Origin: Bryobacteraceae bacterium
GTDB lineage: Bacteria; Acidobacteriota; Terriglobia; Bryobacterales; Bryobacteraceae
DNA length: 64,000 bases
Reading direction: 5' to 3'
Assembly: GCA_025928545.1 (NCBI GenBank)
Contig: JAICJH010000024.1
Span: 18,573 to 82,572 of the forward strand
The notes under the pieces are model-generated. The model worked only from the letters and a program-made list of their open reading frames with translations. It was not told the DNA's origin and did not search any database. Position numbers and translations under genes: made by a program. Within the stretch, counting starts at the first letter, position 1, and every line of letters starts with the position of its first letter. Shown piece by piece: positions 43,975 through 52,039 of the stretch.

Positions 43975-46398
43975 TTACTGTTTCGGCAACCGGGGCCACG
44001 ATTCTACAAAACCCTGAGCAGTCAGGTTCCAGTCAATCACATACCCGTTCCAGTCCGTCAACCTTACAAAAATGGGTTGGTGCCGTTCGTCGAAACCGTA
44101 CCCTAATTTGATCATCCTGCCATCCGCAAGGGTTTGGGATGTCAGTTCGTCCAAAGACCCGTAAGTGTTCTTCAACAATATGGTGCCGCGCGAGTCGCGC
44201 ACGGCCGTCATCCTGTTCAGGTTGTCATACTCGTAGCTTTCCTGACCGTTCTCGGAGTCTGACACGCGAATCAGTCTGCCAGCGGCATCGTATTCGTAGC
44301 GAACGGATCGTCCTGAACTTTGTTGAGCCAGCGCGACGCGACCGTGCTCATCGGCAGTGAATTCGATCCAGGACCCATCGGGCAGTGTGGCGCGCTTCAA
44401 TGCTCCGGAAGGCGCCCTGGCGATCGTGAGCCGCTGACCATGACCGTCGATCTGCAGCAACGCACTGCGCTCCGGCGGAATGTCAGGTCCACTGGCCGGA
44501 AATCTCCATCTCCAGCCATCAATCGACAGAACGTCCCAGCCGTTTCCGTTCCATTTCAAGGTCGAGTTACTGAACGGGCTGCCCGACGCTGGTCCCGTGC
44601 GCAGTACCGCATCCTGGTAGCTGCTTCCTTTCGAAACGCGCTTGTAGTCGACGTGTCCGCCGTCAGCGAGAATCAGCTCAAGGCTTCCAAATGTCTGTGA
44701 GTCACCGACAGGGAAGATGTCGAACGAACTGTTCGCACCCACGCCGAAAGCCCTCGATCGATCATCCTCCGCACGGGATGCGCGTATGAAGGAAAAGTGG
44801 TTCTGACTCGGATACGGAAAGTCCGTACGACTCTCGACCAGGAGAGGCAAATCCGCATAATTCACAAACGTTTCTATCCGGCTATCGGACGGCATGTCTC
44901 CGGTACAATCGGCCCTCATGGTTTGGACCCGGCTCGGACCCTGGGTCACCGTGACGCACGGGCTGGAGCCTGGCATGGGCATCCAGCGCCCCTGCTCACC
45001 GATAAAGTGTTCGCCTATTTCGTCGATCTCGGAAGCGCGGCTTGTACCGTAGGCGACCAGGCTTGTGACGTCGGCACTCATAGCGATCGGATATCGAATC
45101 AGCGCGACATTCCTTGCGACTAACTTGCGCAGTCGGATCGCGCCTGCTTCCGGATTCTCGCCTGCCCCCCAGGGCATCTTATAAATCGGTCTCGTCGAAA
45201 CGATCGCCACGTTCCCCCGATGATAGTTGAGGGCGAACGGATGGTCTTCGGTCTGAACAAGTAAGTCCCGGCTCGTCACAGCGACGATGACCGAGTCCGG
45301 ATTCGCGGCAAAATCGGGAATAGTTTGGACGAATTCGCGAGCGCGTTCCCCGATCACCTGTTGAGTTGCGGGGTCGATTGCTCGCGGATCGAGCTCCCTG
45401 ACAGGCAAAACCGAGACGCTGAGTTCGACTCGAGCTCGGAGGTAGCCGGAAAGATCCGCCAGCAAGGCGGCCGAATTCTGGTCCAGCGGCAATAAATACA
45501 CAGGGCCGGTCGCGGGTAAGGGCATTTGCTCGGGGCGTAGTGGCGGGGAGATGTCAAGACGTTTCGAATCCGAGCTACGCAGAACCAGCCGCTCCATGTC
45601 CCAGTGGTCCAGGTATCGATTGGCAATAACGTAAAAGGTTCCTTTGGCCTTCGAACCATGAACTGGAATCGACAGCAGAGCATAGCCGGATGTCGAATCC
45701 TGTTTGACCGCGCCGCGGATGAAGAAATCGGCTTTGATCGGAGCGCCGAGCGCTGCAATGGCCGCCGGGTCCCGCGATAGGATCCCAACCGACTGGGAGA
45801 ATGCGGGAGAGGAACGCAGATAGGCCGTATAGAGCGGCGCGATCAACACGAGGATTGCGCACAGAGCAATAGTTATCGCTGGCCAGATTCTGCGCCTGGT
45901 TGTTGCGCCTGCGGCCTCAGAGGCAATGGTAGATGGTTGGGTCGCTGGGACGCCCGTGATCGTTGAATCAAGCAGGACGGATGACAGCAGGAACTTGCTT
46001 CTGGATGCGCCCGCGAAGAATCGTGCGAGACTTACGAGCAGCCCGGATAAAACCATTAGCAGGGGCAGGTGAGCGATCGGGGACTCCACCGGGGAAATTT
46101 CTCGAAATATCCAAAAAATGAACCATGAAACCGTGCCGAGGATTGCTGCCGGATGCATGACCATTCGGACTCTGACGCATGCTTCGTCGTTCTGTGCAGT
46201 GACCCTGCCGAAAATATCAGGCCAAAACGAGCCGATTCCAACGTTGGCCCGAACCCGGAATGAGTTTTCGGAGACCCAGCCGACAAATAGCGCCTTCGAT
46301 GTGTCCTCGCGTCCGAACTTACTGAGCGCCGCCCGAAGGCGATCCGCAACGATGGCGGGCTGCACCGGAACATTCAGGGAAAACCCGTAGAGAGCCAC
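43975..46398 (-). CDS. Membrane-anchored protein with Coa1-like region and C-terminal RHS/YD repeats
   Basis: An 807-aa protein. Hydrophobic segments lie near 88-100, 107-125 and 173-193. Residues about 200-285 resemble a Coa1/Tim21-type domain (ALGAPIKADFFIRGAVKQDS, GTFYVIANRYLDHWDMERLV). Residues about 350-460 recall archaemetzincin-like proteins (NPDSVIVAVTSRDLLVQ, then RLRKLVARNVALIRY) but have no HExxH. Residues about 655-780 hold YD repeats (VRYEYDAAGRLIRVSD, ESYEYDNLNRMTAVRD). The protein ends soon after the repeats with no added toxin domain. The domain calls before the YD repeats are inference. Confidence 0.7.
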   Translation of the reverse strand: MALYGFSLNVPVQPAIVADRLRAALSKFGREDTSKALFVGWVSENSFRVRANVGIGSFWPDIFGRVTAQNDEACVRVRMVMHPAAILGTVSWFIFWIFREISPVESPIAHLPLLMVLSGLLVSLARFFAGASRSKFLLSSVLLDSTITGVPATQPSTIASEAAGATTRRRIWPAITIALCAILVLIAPLYTAYLRSSPAFSQSVGILSRDPAAIAALGAPIKADFFIRGAVKQDSTSGYALLSIPVHGSKAKGTFYVIANRYLDHWDMERLVLRSSDSKRLDISPPLRPEQMPLPATGPVYLLPLDQNSAALLADLSGYLRARVELSVSVLPVRELDPRAIDPATQQVIGERAREFVQTIPDFAANPDSVIVAVTSRDLLVQTEDHPFALNYHRGNVAIVSTRPIYKMPWGAGENPEAGAIRLRKLVARNVALIRYPIAMSADVTSLVAYGTSRASEIDEIGEHFIGEQGRWMPMPGSSPCVTVTQGPSRVQTMRADCTGDMPSDSRIETFVNYADLPLLVESRTDFPYPSQNHFSFIRASRAEDDRSRAFGVGANSSFDIFPVGDSQTFGSLELILADGGHVDYKRVSKGSSYQDAVLRTGPASGSPFSNSTLKWNGNGWDVLSIDGWRWRFPASGPDIPPERSALLQIDGHGQRLTIARAPSGALKRATLPDGSWIEFTADEHGRVALAQQSSGRSVRYEYDAAGRLIRVSDSENGQESYEYDNLNRMTAVRDSRGTILLKNTYGSLDELTSQTLADGRMIKLGYGFDERHQPIFVRLTDWNGYVIDWNLTAQGFVESWPRLPKQ

Positions 46399-46653
46399 GT
46401 CTTAACGATTCTAACCGGCAAAAAATATGAAGGCTATATCTACTTAAGACATATTCACTTTGTCGGCAACCGCCGGACGATCCTCACCGTTTTTGTGATG
46501 TGGGACCCTCCGGATTTCTCAGCGGCGAAAATCGGCGGCTTTTTGACCAACTTCTTCATTCACAGGGCGGATGGATACTGGCTTGTCTGGACGCCGGCTG
46601 AGCTGGACACCGGTTTGTCCGGGTTACCGAATCCGTTGATACTGACGACATAG
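46396..46653 (+). pseudogene. Gene fragment without start codon
   Basis: An open frame of 85 codons with protein-like composition (VFVMWDPPDFSAAKIGGFLT, then HRADGYWLVWTPAELD) ending at TAG 46651. No start codon exists in frame, and upstream it runs antisense into the RHS gene. It may be the tail of a lost gene. I recognise no family. Confidence 0.25.
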
Positions 46654-47199
46654 CGCACGAAAGGTCGCGACGAAGGCCTGTGCACAGAAGTAGAGAACCA
46701 GGCCGAGCCAAAGGAGCAATTCCATAACTACACCGAATCTGGCGATGCCCTCAATGGTTATGAAAACGGCAAATCCAGCCCGCAGCGCGATGAACCAAAG
46801 CATGACTCTCACGAATTGGCGACCGGGGGCCTCCGTGTACATGCCGATCAAAAACCACACCGAAAGAGCAATGGATTCGTGAATCAAGAACCACCACGGG
46901 TCCCACGAGACGGTGCGAGTCTGTATGTACGCTTTTGGTCTCGTTGTTAATGACACAAGCATCGCTGGCATATTTCCGCAGCTAAGAAACACGAACTCAG
47001 GTGATGGAGTCTGACGGAAGTTCCAACCCCGCCCGCTTTCCTGAAGCAGCAGAACCTGTCTTGCGACCGGCGTGGAGATTGACTCGGCCTTCATGTGGCT
47101 GCGCTTTGCCTGCGAGTGCCAAAGCCAGGAAACCAACACAAGAGCGTCGATTAAGAAATGCCCGGCCGGTAACACCCAGCGCAATCGAAGTCGTTTCAT
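46624..47199 (-). CDS. Four-helix membrane protein, unknown
   Basis: A 191-aa protein with hydrophobic segments near 9-26, 105-120, 130-150 and 157-180, and a basic C-terminus (CRQYQRIR). The segment between the first two helices is polar and likely extracytoplasmic. I recognise no family. It lies beside the RHS-like gene in the same direction, but 225 bases separate them. Confidence 0.6.
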   Translation of the reverse strand: MKRLRLRWVLPAGHFLIDALVLVSWLWHSQAKRSHMKAESISTPVARQVLLLQESGRGWNFRQTPSPEFVFLSCGNMPAMLVSLTTRPKAYIQTRTVSWDPWWFLIHESIALSVWFLIGMYTEAPGRQFVRVMLWFIALRAGFAVFITIEGIARFGVVMELLLWLGLVLYFCAQAFVATFRALCRQYQRIR

Positions 47200-47330
47200 C
47201 GAATAGGGGACGCTCCAGGCGCCATCGATGTTCCAGCTTCTACGAACTTAATCCGAGGGACGCGCGGCGTAGACCGGTTTGGGACAGGAACGGTGCCGGA
47301 AATTCTGTGGCAGTTGCCCATGGGGTCGAC

Positions 47331-47460
47331 CTACTGAACCGTAACCACGGCTCCCGTCGGCCTTCTGCATGTCGTTCACCGCAGCCTGTATGCTTTACCC
47401 GCTACCCTTCCGAATGGCACTCAAATTGACCTGGTATAGCTGGCCAACAGAGGCCATCCA
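47331..47460 (-). pseudogene. Possible decayed TIGR03437 C-terminal end
   Basis: On the minus strand VGQLYQVNLSAIRKGSG resembles the TIGR03437 motif GLYQVNVQVPxG. About 40 bases later another frame encodes PTGAVVTVQ then stop, like the end of that domain. A frameshift between them would make it a remnant. The rest of 47200-47576 shows no other gene. Confidence 0.25.
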
Positions 47461-47576
47461 TACAGGTCTGCAATTGTGGACTATGCGGAACCTTGTGGGC
47501 CCGGCGTTCCGCCGATCTGTTGCGACTCCCTGTTTATTTTGCCTTCCCCTGATGTTTGATCTGTTACGATCACCCC

Positions 47577-47939
47577 ATGAATTCACCGTACCTCAGTGAA
47601 AATAGCCGGCTCGCCGATGTCATCGCCGCTATTCAGGCTATGGCAACATACAAGTTTTACAAATTGGATTTCCCTGGGTGGGCAGACAGGATCAGTGCCG
47701 ATGCGACGCGGGCCGACCATTGGCGACGAGTATTTCAGGAACATCCGGAGTTCTTCTGGTTGGATAGCGAAAGAACGAAAGAAAGCATCCATTCAATGAT
47801 TTGTTCCCTGAACTTGCTGTCTCACTTTTGGGGTTCACTCCACTTCCGTAAATTCGCTAGAACTGTGCACGCTTTATGCTTGACGTTGAGGATGGTGATG
47901 TGCGAACTGGTCTCATGGTTCAGCGAAGTCTCTTCATGA
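47577..47939 (+). CDS. Small protein, possibly a truncated copy of a larger family
   Basis: A 120-aa protein from ATG 47577. The first ~75 residues look like a well-formed domain (NSRLADVIAAIQAMATYKFY, then DHWRRVFQEHPEFFWLDSER). After RTKES the sequence turns into Cys-, Leu- and Trp-rich text unlike the first part, suggesting that the original C-terminus was lost. From memory, longer proteins with a similar N-terminal segment exist, but I cannot name the family. It overlaps the next gene's start by 25 bases. Confidence 0.5.
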   Translation: MNSPYLSENSRLADVIAAIQAMATYKFYKLDFPGWADRISADATRADHWRRVFQEHPEFFWLDSERTKESIHSMICSLNLLSHFWGSLHFRKFARTVHALCLTLRMVMCELVSWFSEVSS

Positions 47940-48679
47940 TTTGCGGTTTGCTTGTTTTTGGACTGCTGGGTATGGCTCAGACTCAGCCCGTGATAGGGCT
48001 ACCGCCCGGCTCGAGTCAAGAAACGCGCCAGGACGCGATCAAATTGCTGGAGCAGTCGATCGACGGCAGGGATATAGCTGGCAGCATCGTTCGCGCCGAG
48101 ACAGTTCGCGGACAGTTGCTCGGGCCCTTTACGCCGGCCGAGATTGCGGCGGCACAGAATCGAGAAAATGAACAGCTTAAGGTGGCAATACTTCCTATCT
48201 TTTTAGAATACGAGCGAAAAGCGCCTGGCCCCGGAAAGTGGGGCCGGGCAAGTTTCCTCCCAAATCTAACCTGTCTATCATGGCTTGCCGGTCAGTACGA
48301 GAAAACGAAGTCTTACGCTGATGAAAGCGCCACCATAGGGGGAGGCCTGACAGGCGTAGACGACAAACACTTGGTCTTGTATTGGGGATATCACTTCTTG
48401 GGTTTGCTTGCCAGTGCAGCGAACGATTTTGATTCTGCGAAATCGTATCTTATTCGGTCTGGTGAGGTGGCTGGGGGACCAGCACTTGCCATAACCGGGC
48501 CAAATATGACCTTGGCGAAAGTACTACTGGAACGCGGCGAGACTAATTCGGTGCTTGCGTTTATGGCCGCTTGGTCGGGGCGCTGGAATCAGGACGGCGG
48601 GCGCTTGGCGCTCTGGGAGTCGGTTGTGCGTGGTGGGGCTGTTCCCGACTTCAAAAGATCGCTGGAGACAAGACCGTGA
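47915..48679 (+). CDS. Secreted TPR-like protein, unknown
   Basis: A 254-aa protein from ATG 47915 with a signal peptide (LFMICGLLVFGLLGMAQTQ). The body is helical with TPR-like spacing (LLASAANDFDSAKSYLIRSG, then TLAKVLLERGETNSVLAFMA). An upstream TTG at 47876 is in frame but would precede the signal peptide. I recognise no family. The function is unknown. Confidence 0.6.
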   Translation: MVQRSLFMICGLLVFGLLGMAQTQPVIGLPPGSSQETRQDAIKLLEQSIDGRDIAGSIVRAETVRGQLLGPFTPAEIAAAQNRENEQLKVAILPIFLEYERKAPGPGKWGRASFLPNLTCLSWLAGQYEKTKSYADESATIGGGLTGVDDKHLVLYWGYHFLGLLASAANDFDSAKSYLIRSGEVAGGPALAITGPNMTLAKVLLERGETNSVLAFMAAWSGRWNQDGGRLALWESVVRGGAVPDFKRSLETRP

Positions 48680-49202
48680 TGAATCTCAATGTATCGCGCT
48701 TTCTAAGCGAAGTCCCGGCCTTTTGGCAGCCCTGCGGCAACTCGCTTGTGTGGGATGCGTTACCGCAGCGCGGGCATTCGCCAATGCGTTTGACGACTGC
48801 GTTTTCTGGTTGATTTTTATGAATGGAATAGTTCAGATTGCTTGTCTTGTATGAATTATGTCCCGGTCTTTGCATTCGTAGACGAAGTATCGACCCGACT
48901 CTGATCTATAGTCCGATTCAAGTCCTTCCATGGCGCAAACCAGATCGCAATCCGTGCTGTGGCTGAGCTTCTCCGTGTAGTTCGGCAACCTGGCATGCAC
49001 GCCATGAGGTCCTCCGCCAGTTGCCCGAGCACTTGTCCGGTAGTTTCTCCGGGCATTTCGAGCAGATGTACAGCATGGCGGCGGCGTAGACCGACGCCTC
49101 TTGTGTTGAGCGCATTTCCGTCATCGACCTTGATCAATCTTCTGTCGGTTTTTGTCCTGACAATGTCTGGCGAAGGGTATATTGAGGACGCAGGAGGAAA
49201 TC
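48680..49202. other. Gap without recognisable gene
   Basis: About 520 bases between the TPR-like gene and the toxin-antitoxin pair. Short frames exist on both strands, but none has a binding site or familiar motif. The region may hold decayed sequence. AGGAGG at 49190-49195 belongs to the antitoxin gene. Confidence 0.5.
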
Positions 49203-49493
49203 ATGCCAGGCCGAACAACCCGCAGCGAAAAACTTGACCTGCGCCTGACGCCTGATGCTAAGCGTACGTTGCAGGCCGCAGCGACCGCTTCGCATCGCTC
49301 GGTCAGCGAGTTCGTCCTGGAAAGTGCGCTCTCACGCGCGGACGAAACACTCGCGGATCGCCGGGTGTTCAGCCTGAACGCCGCTGACTGGAAAGCCTTC
49401 ATGGCGGCGCTCGATGCCCCTCCTCGTCGCCTTCCCCGACTGGAGCGACTGCTCAGGGAACCCGGCTTTTTTGATGCCGGGCCGAATCGGTGA
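49203..49493 (+). CDS. DUF1778 (TacA-type) antitoxin
   Basis: A 96-aa protein from ATG 49203, seven bases after AGGAGG. The N-terminal ribbon-helix-helix-like part reads RSEKLDLRLTPDAKRTLQAA, followed by ASHRSVSEFVLESALSRADE, the classic DUF1778 pattern. The C-terminal half contains FSLNAADWKAFMAALD, the segment that usually wraps the toxin. It overlaps the toxin start by four bases (GTGA). It should neutralise the acetyltransferase and repress the operon. Confidence 0.9.
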   Translation: MPGRTTRSEKLDLRLTPDAKRTLQAAATASHRSVSEFVLESALSRADETLADRRVFSLNAADWKAFMAALDAPPRRLPRLERLLREPGFFDAGPNR

Positions 49494-50173
49494 ATGCATC
49501 ACGTCGCGTTGAGAGGCTCCGCCCGGATCACCCGATAGAAGAGTTCGACTGCGGCCGTGACGAACTGAACCGCTATCTGTTACGGTATGCGTGGTCCAAT
49601 CAGCAGGCCGGAGCAGCCCAAACCTACATCGGCCTCGTCGGCAACACCGTCGTTGGATATCACACGCTGGCGGTAGGCCATGTGAGGCGGGAAGACGCCC
49701 CGGAGCGCCTGACGAAAGGGCTTGCACGCCACCCGGTTCCGATTATGCTGCTTGCCCGTTTGGCAGTGGATCGGCGCTGGCAGGGACAAGGCGTCGGAAA
49801 GGCGCTTTTACGGGACGCGATGCAGCGAACGCTTCAGGCTGCGGACATTGCGGGCATTCGTGCTTTGGCCGTGCACACGAAAGACGAGGGCGCGCTCGCT
49901 TTCTATGAGCGGTTTGACTTCATCCCCTCGCCTGCCGACCCGATGCATCTGTTCATCCTGTTAATTACTGAGTCTGTCATCGGCCCGTGCCATTCGATGT
50001 CACCCACTGTCAGGGTGCCGGCTTTGCGATGTATTCACGCGAACCCCCATCAAAATCGATGGTATTGCGACTGGAAAGCCGCGGAAGGCCGCGACACGAT
50101 ATGCGCTGATATCGGTATCGGTTCTGCCCCGCGAAGCGCGCGCGTTGTCGACGATCTGCGACAGATCGAATGA
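49490..50173 (+). CDS. GNAT-family (TacT-type) toxin with abnormal C-terminus
   Basis: A 227-aa frame from GTG 49490. Residues 1-~155 match GNAT toxins of TacT type: EEFDCGRDELNRYLLRYAW, then LARLAVDRRWQGQGVGKALL with the acetyl-CoA loop (RxxGQGxG/A form), and FYERFDFIPSPADPMHLFIL. Known members end a few residues after this point, near 160-175 aa. Here the frame continues for about 55 unrelated residues, so the true C-terminus was probably lost to a junction or frameshift. Family members acetylate aminoacyl-tRNA; whether this one still works is unclear. Confidence 0.82.
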   Translation: MNASRRVERLRPDHPIEEFDCGRDELNRYLLRYAWSNQQAGAAQTYIGLVGNTVVGYHTLAVGHVRREDAPERLTKGLARHPVPIMLLARLAVDRRWQGQGVGKALLRDAMQRTLQAADIAGIRALAVHTKDEGALAFYERFDFIPSPADPMHLFILLITESVIGPCHSMSPTVRVPALRCIHANPHQNRWYCDWKAAEGRDTICADIGIGSAPRSARVVDDLRQIE

Positions 50174-50291
50174 TGTGGTCTTCAATCTCCGTGACATTCG
50201 ATGACATTCACCCGGGTTTCATATGATAAATTCTCCGATTGAATGTTGTCTGAACCCGTCACCTTGTGCCTTTTCGATGGCCCGAAAGTGA

Positions 50292-51245
50292 TCAGCGCGC
50301 TGGAGCCGGGGCTCCTCGGCCACCCCCAGCGGTCTGGAAATACAGAAACTTCACCTGCTCGGTACCGGGGTTGATGTTGGAGTGCGGGAATGAAAGACCC
50401 GCCGTGACGTTCGCCTTCGTTTCTTCGGCGAAGGGCGGCGCAAGGTAGCCCATACCTGGCGTCTGCCATCGGAGCTGAGTTCCAATAAAGGCCAGAGATT
50501 TGCCCTTGATCTGAATCCAGACCTCCTCCGATCCGGCCGTGTGAGCGTGCGGCTCCCCAATTGTCATCGGGTCGAGCGTGACAGTGATGGTCTGCCGCAA
50601 AGTCGCCAAGCCGTCCGCGGGAGTGAAGATGTTTTTTACAATATGTACCCAGTGACCGGTGGTGCCTCTTATGGGCTCCACGTTGATGTCTCTCACCAGC
50701 ATCTTCGTGCCGGGTTTGAAATCGGCGGGGACAAGTTCATTGATGATGTACATATTGAGATCGTCATCACCGGTATTCTTCATGGAGAATTCCACCTCGG
50801 GCGGCGCGAGGATGCCCATACCGTCGTACAAATCCGTTGTCTGTCCCGCGGACGTCACGGTTCCCCTCCCACCGACGATGTAGATGATCTCCTGTTCGCC
50901 GTGCAGTTTCATCGGAGCGATGCCGCCACGCGCGGCCAGCGTTGCATACGATACGTGATTCGTGTGGATCAGGACCGCACATCTGGTGGTTGCGGTCTGA
51001 GGATCTCCGTGGGTCAAAATGTCGCGCTCAATGAGGCCGCCGTGCGTCTGATGAGGCATCGATTCATGCCAGTCGCACATAAACATGTCGATTTTGTGAG
51101 GATCGGGACGCGGAGCCGCCTGGCCCCCGCCTCGGCCACCACGGCCCGGGCTTTGTGCAGGCGCCGGTGCTGCTTCCTGCGCGCACAGCAGTGCGGCGAA
51201 TGCGAGCGAAGCACTGCATAGAACGGTTGCTCTCTGTAATCGCAT
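50292..51245 (-). CDS. Secreted bicupin
   Basis: A 317-aa protein with a signal peptide (TVLCSASLAFAALLCAQEA) and a Gly/Arg-rich linker (SPGRGGRGGGQAAPRP). Two cupin domains follow, the first around HGEQEIIYIVGGRGTVT and the second around GEPHAHTAGSEEVWIQIKG with metal-type His residues. It is related to each half of the four-cupin protein at 55280-57046. It is the last gene of the minus-strand operon that starts at 55108. The reaction is unknown; cupins include dioxygenases, isomerases and sugar-binding proteins. Confidence 0.85.
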   Translation of the reverse strand: MRLQRATVLCSASLAFAALLCAQEAAPAPAQSPGRGGRGGGQAAPRPDPHKIDMFMCDWHESMPHQTHGGLIERDILTHGDPQTATTRCAVLIHTNHVSYATLAARGGIAPMKLHGEQEIIYIVGGRGTVTSAGQTTDLYDGMGILAPPEVEFSMKNTGDDDLNMYIINELVPADFKPGTKMLVRDINVEPIRGTTGHWVHIVKNIFTPADGLATLRQTITVTLDPMTIGEPHAHTAGSEEVWIQIKGKSLAFIGTQLRWQTPGMGYLAPPFAEETKANVTAGLSFPHSNINPGTEQVKFLYFQTAGGGRGAPAPAR

Positions 51246-51259
51246 AGTTTGTACCTTTC

Positions 51260-52039
51260 TTATCTGGAAGGCGCGAGGCCTTCGGTGAGTTCGATATACG
51301 TGCCCCAGGGGTCGGTGAAAAACGCCACGGCGGCCGAACTGTTCGGGATCTTCGTCAGGGGCCGATCGATTTTGTTGCCGTCCGCTTCGAGCTTCTTGAG
51401 AAAGTCCGGCAGGTTCCGGATCTCGAACCCGATGTGATCGAGCGCGCGGCCTTTGGTAGGGGCTGGAACGGTGGCGATCGGAGAGAAAGTGAGATTGATT
51501 CCGGGCAGATCCGCGGCTTCAAACTGAGCCCGCTTACCGGGCAGCGCGCCGAAGGTTTTCGCATACCAGACCTGCATTGCCGGGATGTCCTGCGCCGCGA
51601 AGTGGATATGGTGCCCGGCGATCGGCGTAGTAAGGGAAGGTTCTTCGAGAATCTCGACCCGAACATCATCCGGGGTCCGCATATAGATCTGCGTCGGTCG
51701 ATTCGACTTTTCAATTTTTATACTGGCGGCTTGCCACTTGGGAAGCCAGTCCTTCATGGCTTTGACCTGAAAGCCGAAGTGGTTGACGGTTGAGCCGACC
51801 GTACCGTCGGAAGGGTCTCCCTGACGAAGCATCACGTACATGTTCGGGAACTCTATCAACTGCAGGGGGCCGTTGGTGACCGGTTTTCCGCCGAGCAGCG
51901 CGAAGAAGTTTCTATTCGCTTCGAGATCGCGCACTGTAAGATGCACGTGCCCCATCGAGACGCCCGCCGGGTTGGGGGCCTGAAGTTGTGCGCTCGCCGC
52001 GCAGGCGATGGTCAGGGAGAAAAGCAAACGCAGTTTCAT
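51260..52039 (-). CDS. Exported two-domain VOC protein
   Basis: A 259-aa protein with a signal peptide (RLLFSLTIACAASAQ) and two glyoxalase/VOC modules: MGHVHLTVRDLEANRNFFAL in the first, HHIHFAAQDIPAMQVWYAKT and FFTDPWGTYIELTEG in the second. His and Glu at VOC metal positions are present. Its start overlaps the stop of the PQQ gene (ATGA), so they are co-translated. Extradiol-type or isomerase activity is possible, but unproven. The open frame extends upstream only as a shadow. Confidence 0.85.
   Translation of the reverse strand: MKLRLLFSLTIACAASAQLQAPNPAGVSMGHVHLTVRDLEANRNFFALLGGKPVTNGPLQLIEFPNMYVMLRQGDPSDGTVGSTVNHFGFQVKAMKDWLPKWQAASIKIEKSNRPTQIYMRTPDDVRVEILEEPSLTTPIAGHHIHFAAQDIPAMQVWYAKTFGALPGKRAQFEAADLPGINLTFSPIATVPAPTKGRALDHIGFEIRNLPDFLKKLEADGNKIDRPLTKIPNSSAAVAFFTDPWGTYIELTEGLAPSR

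Noticed and set aside
48856..49137. Minus-strand 93-codon frame in the gap before the TA pair
   Set aside because: It has no binding site, no hydrophobic or domain pattern, and competing frames of similar length overlap it.
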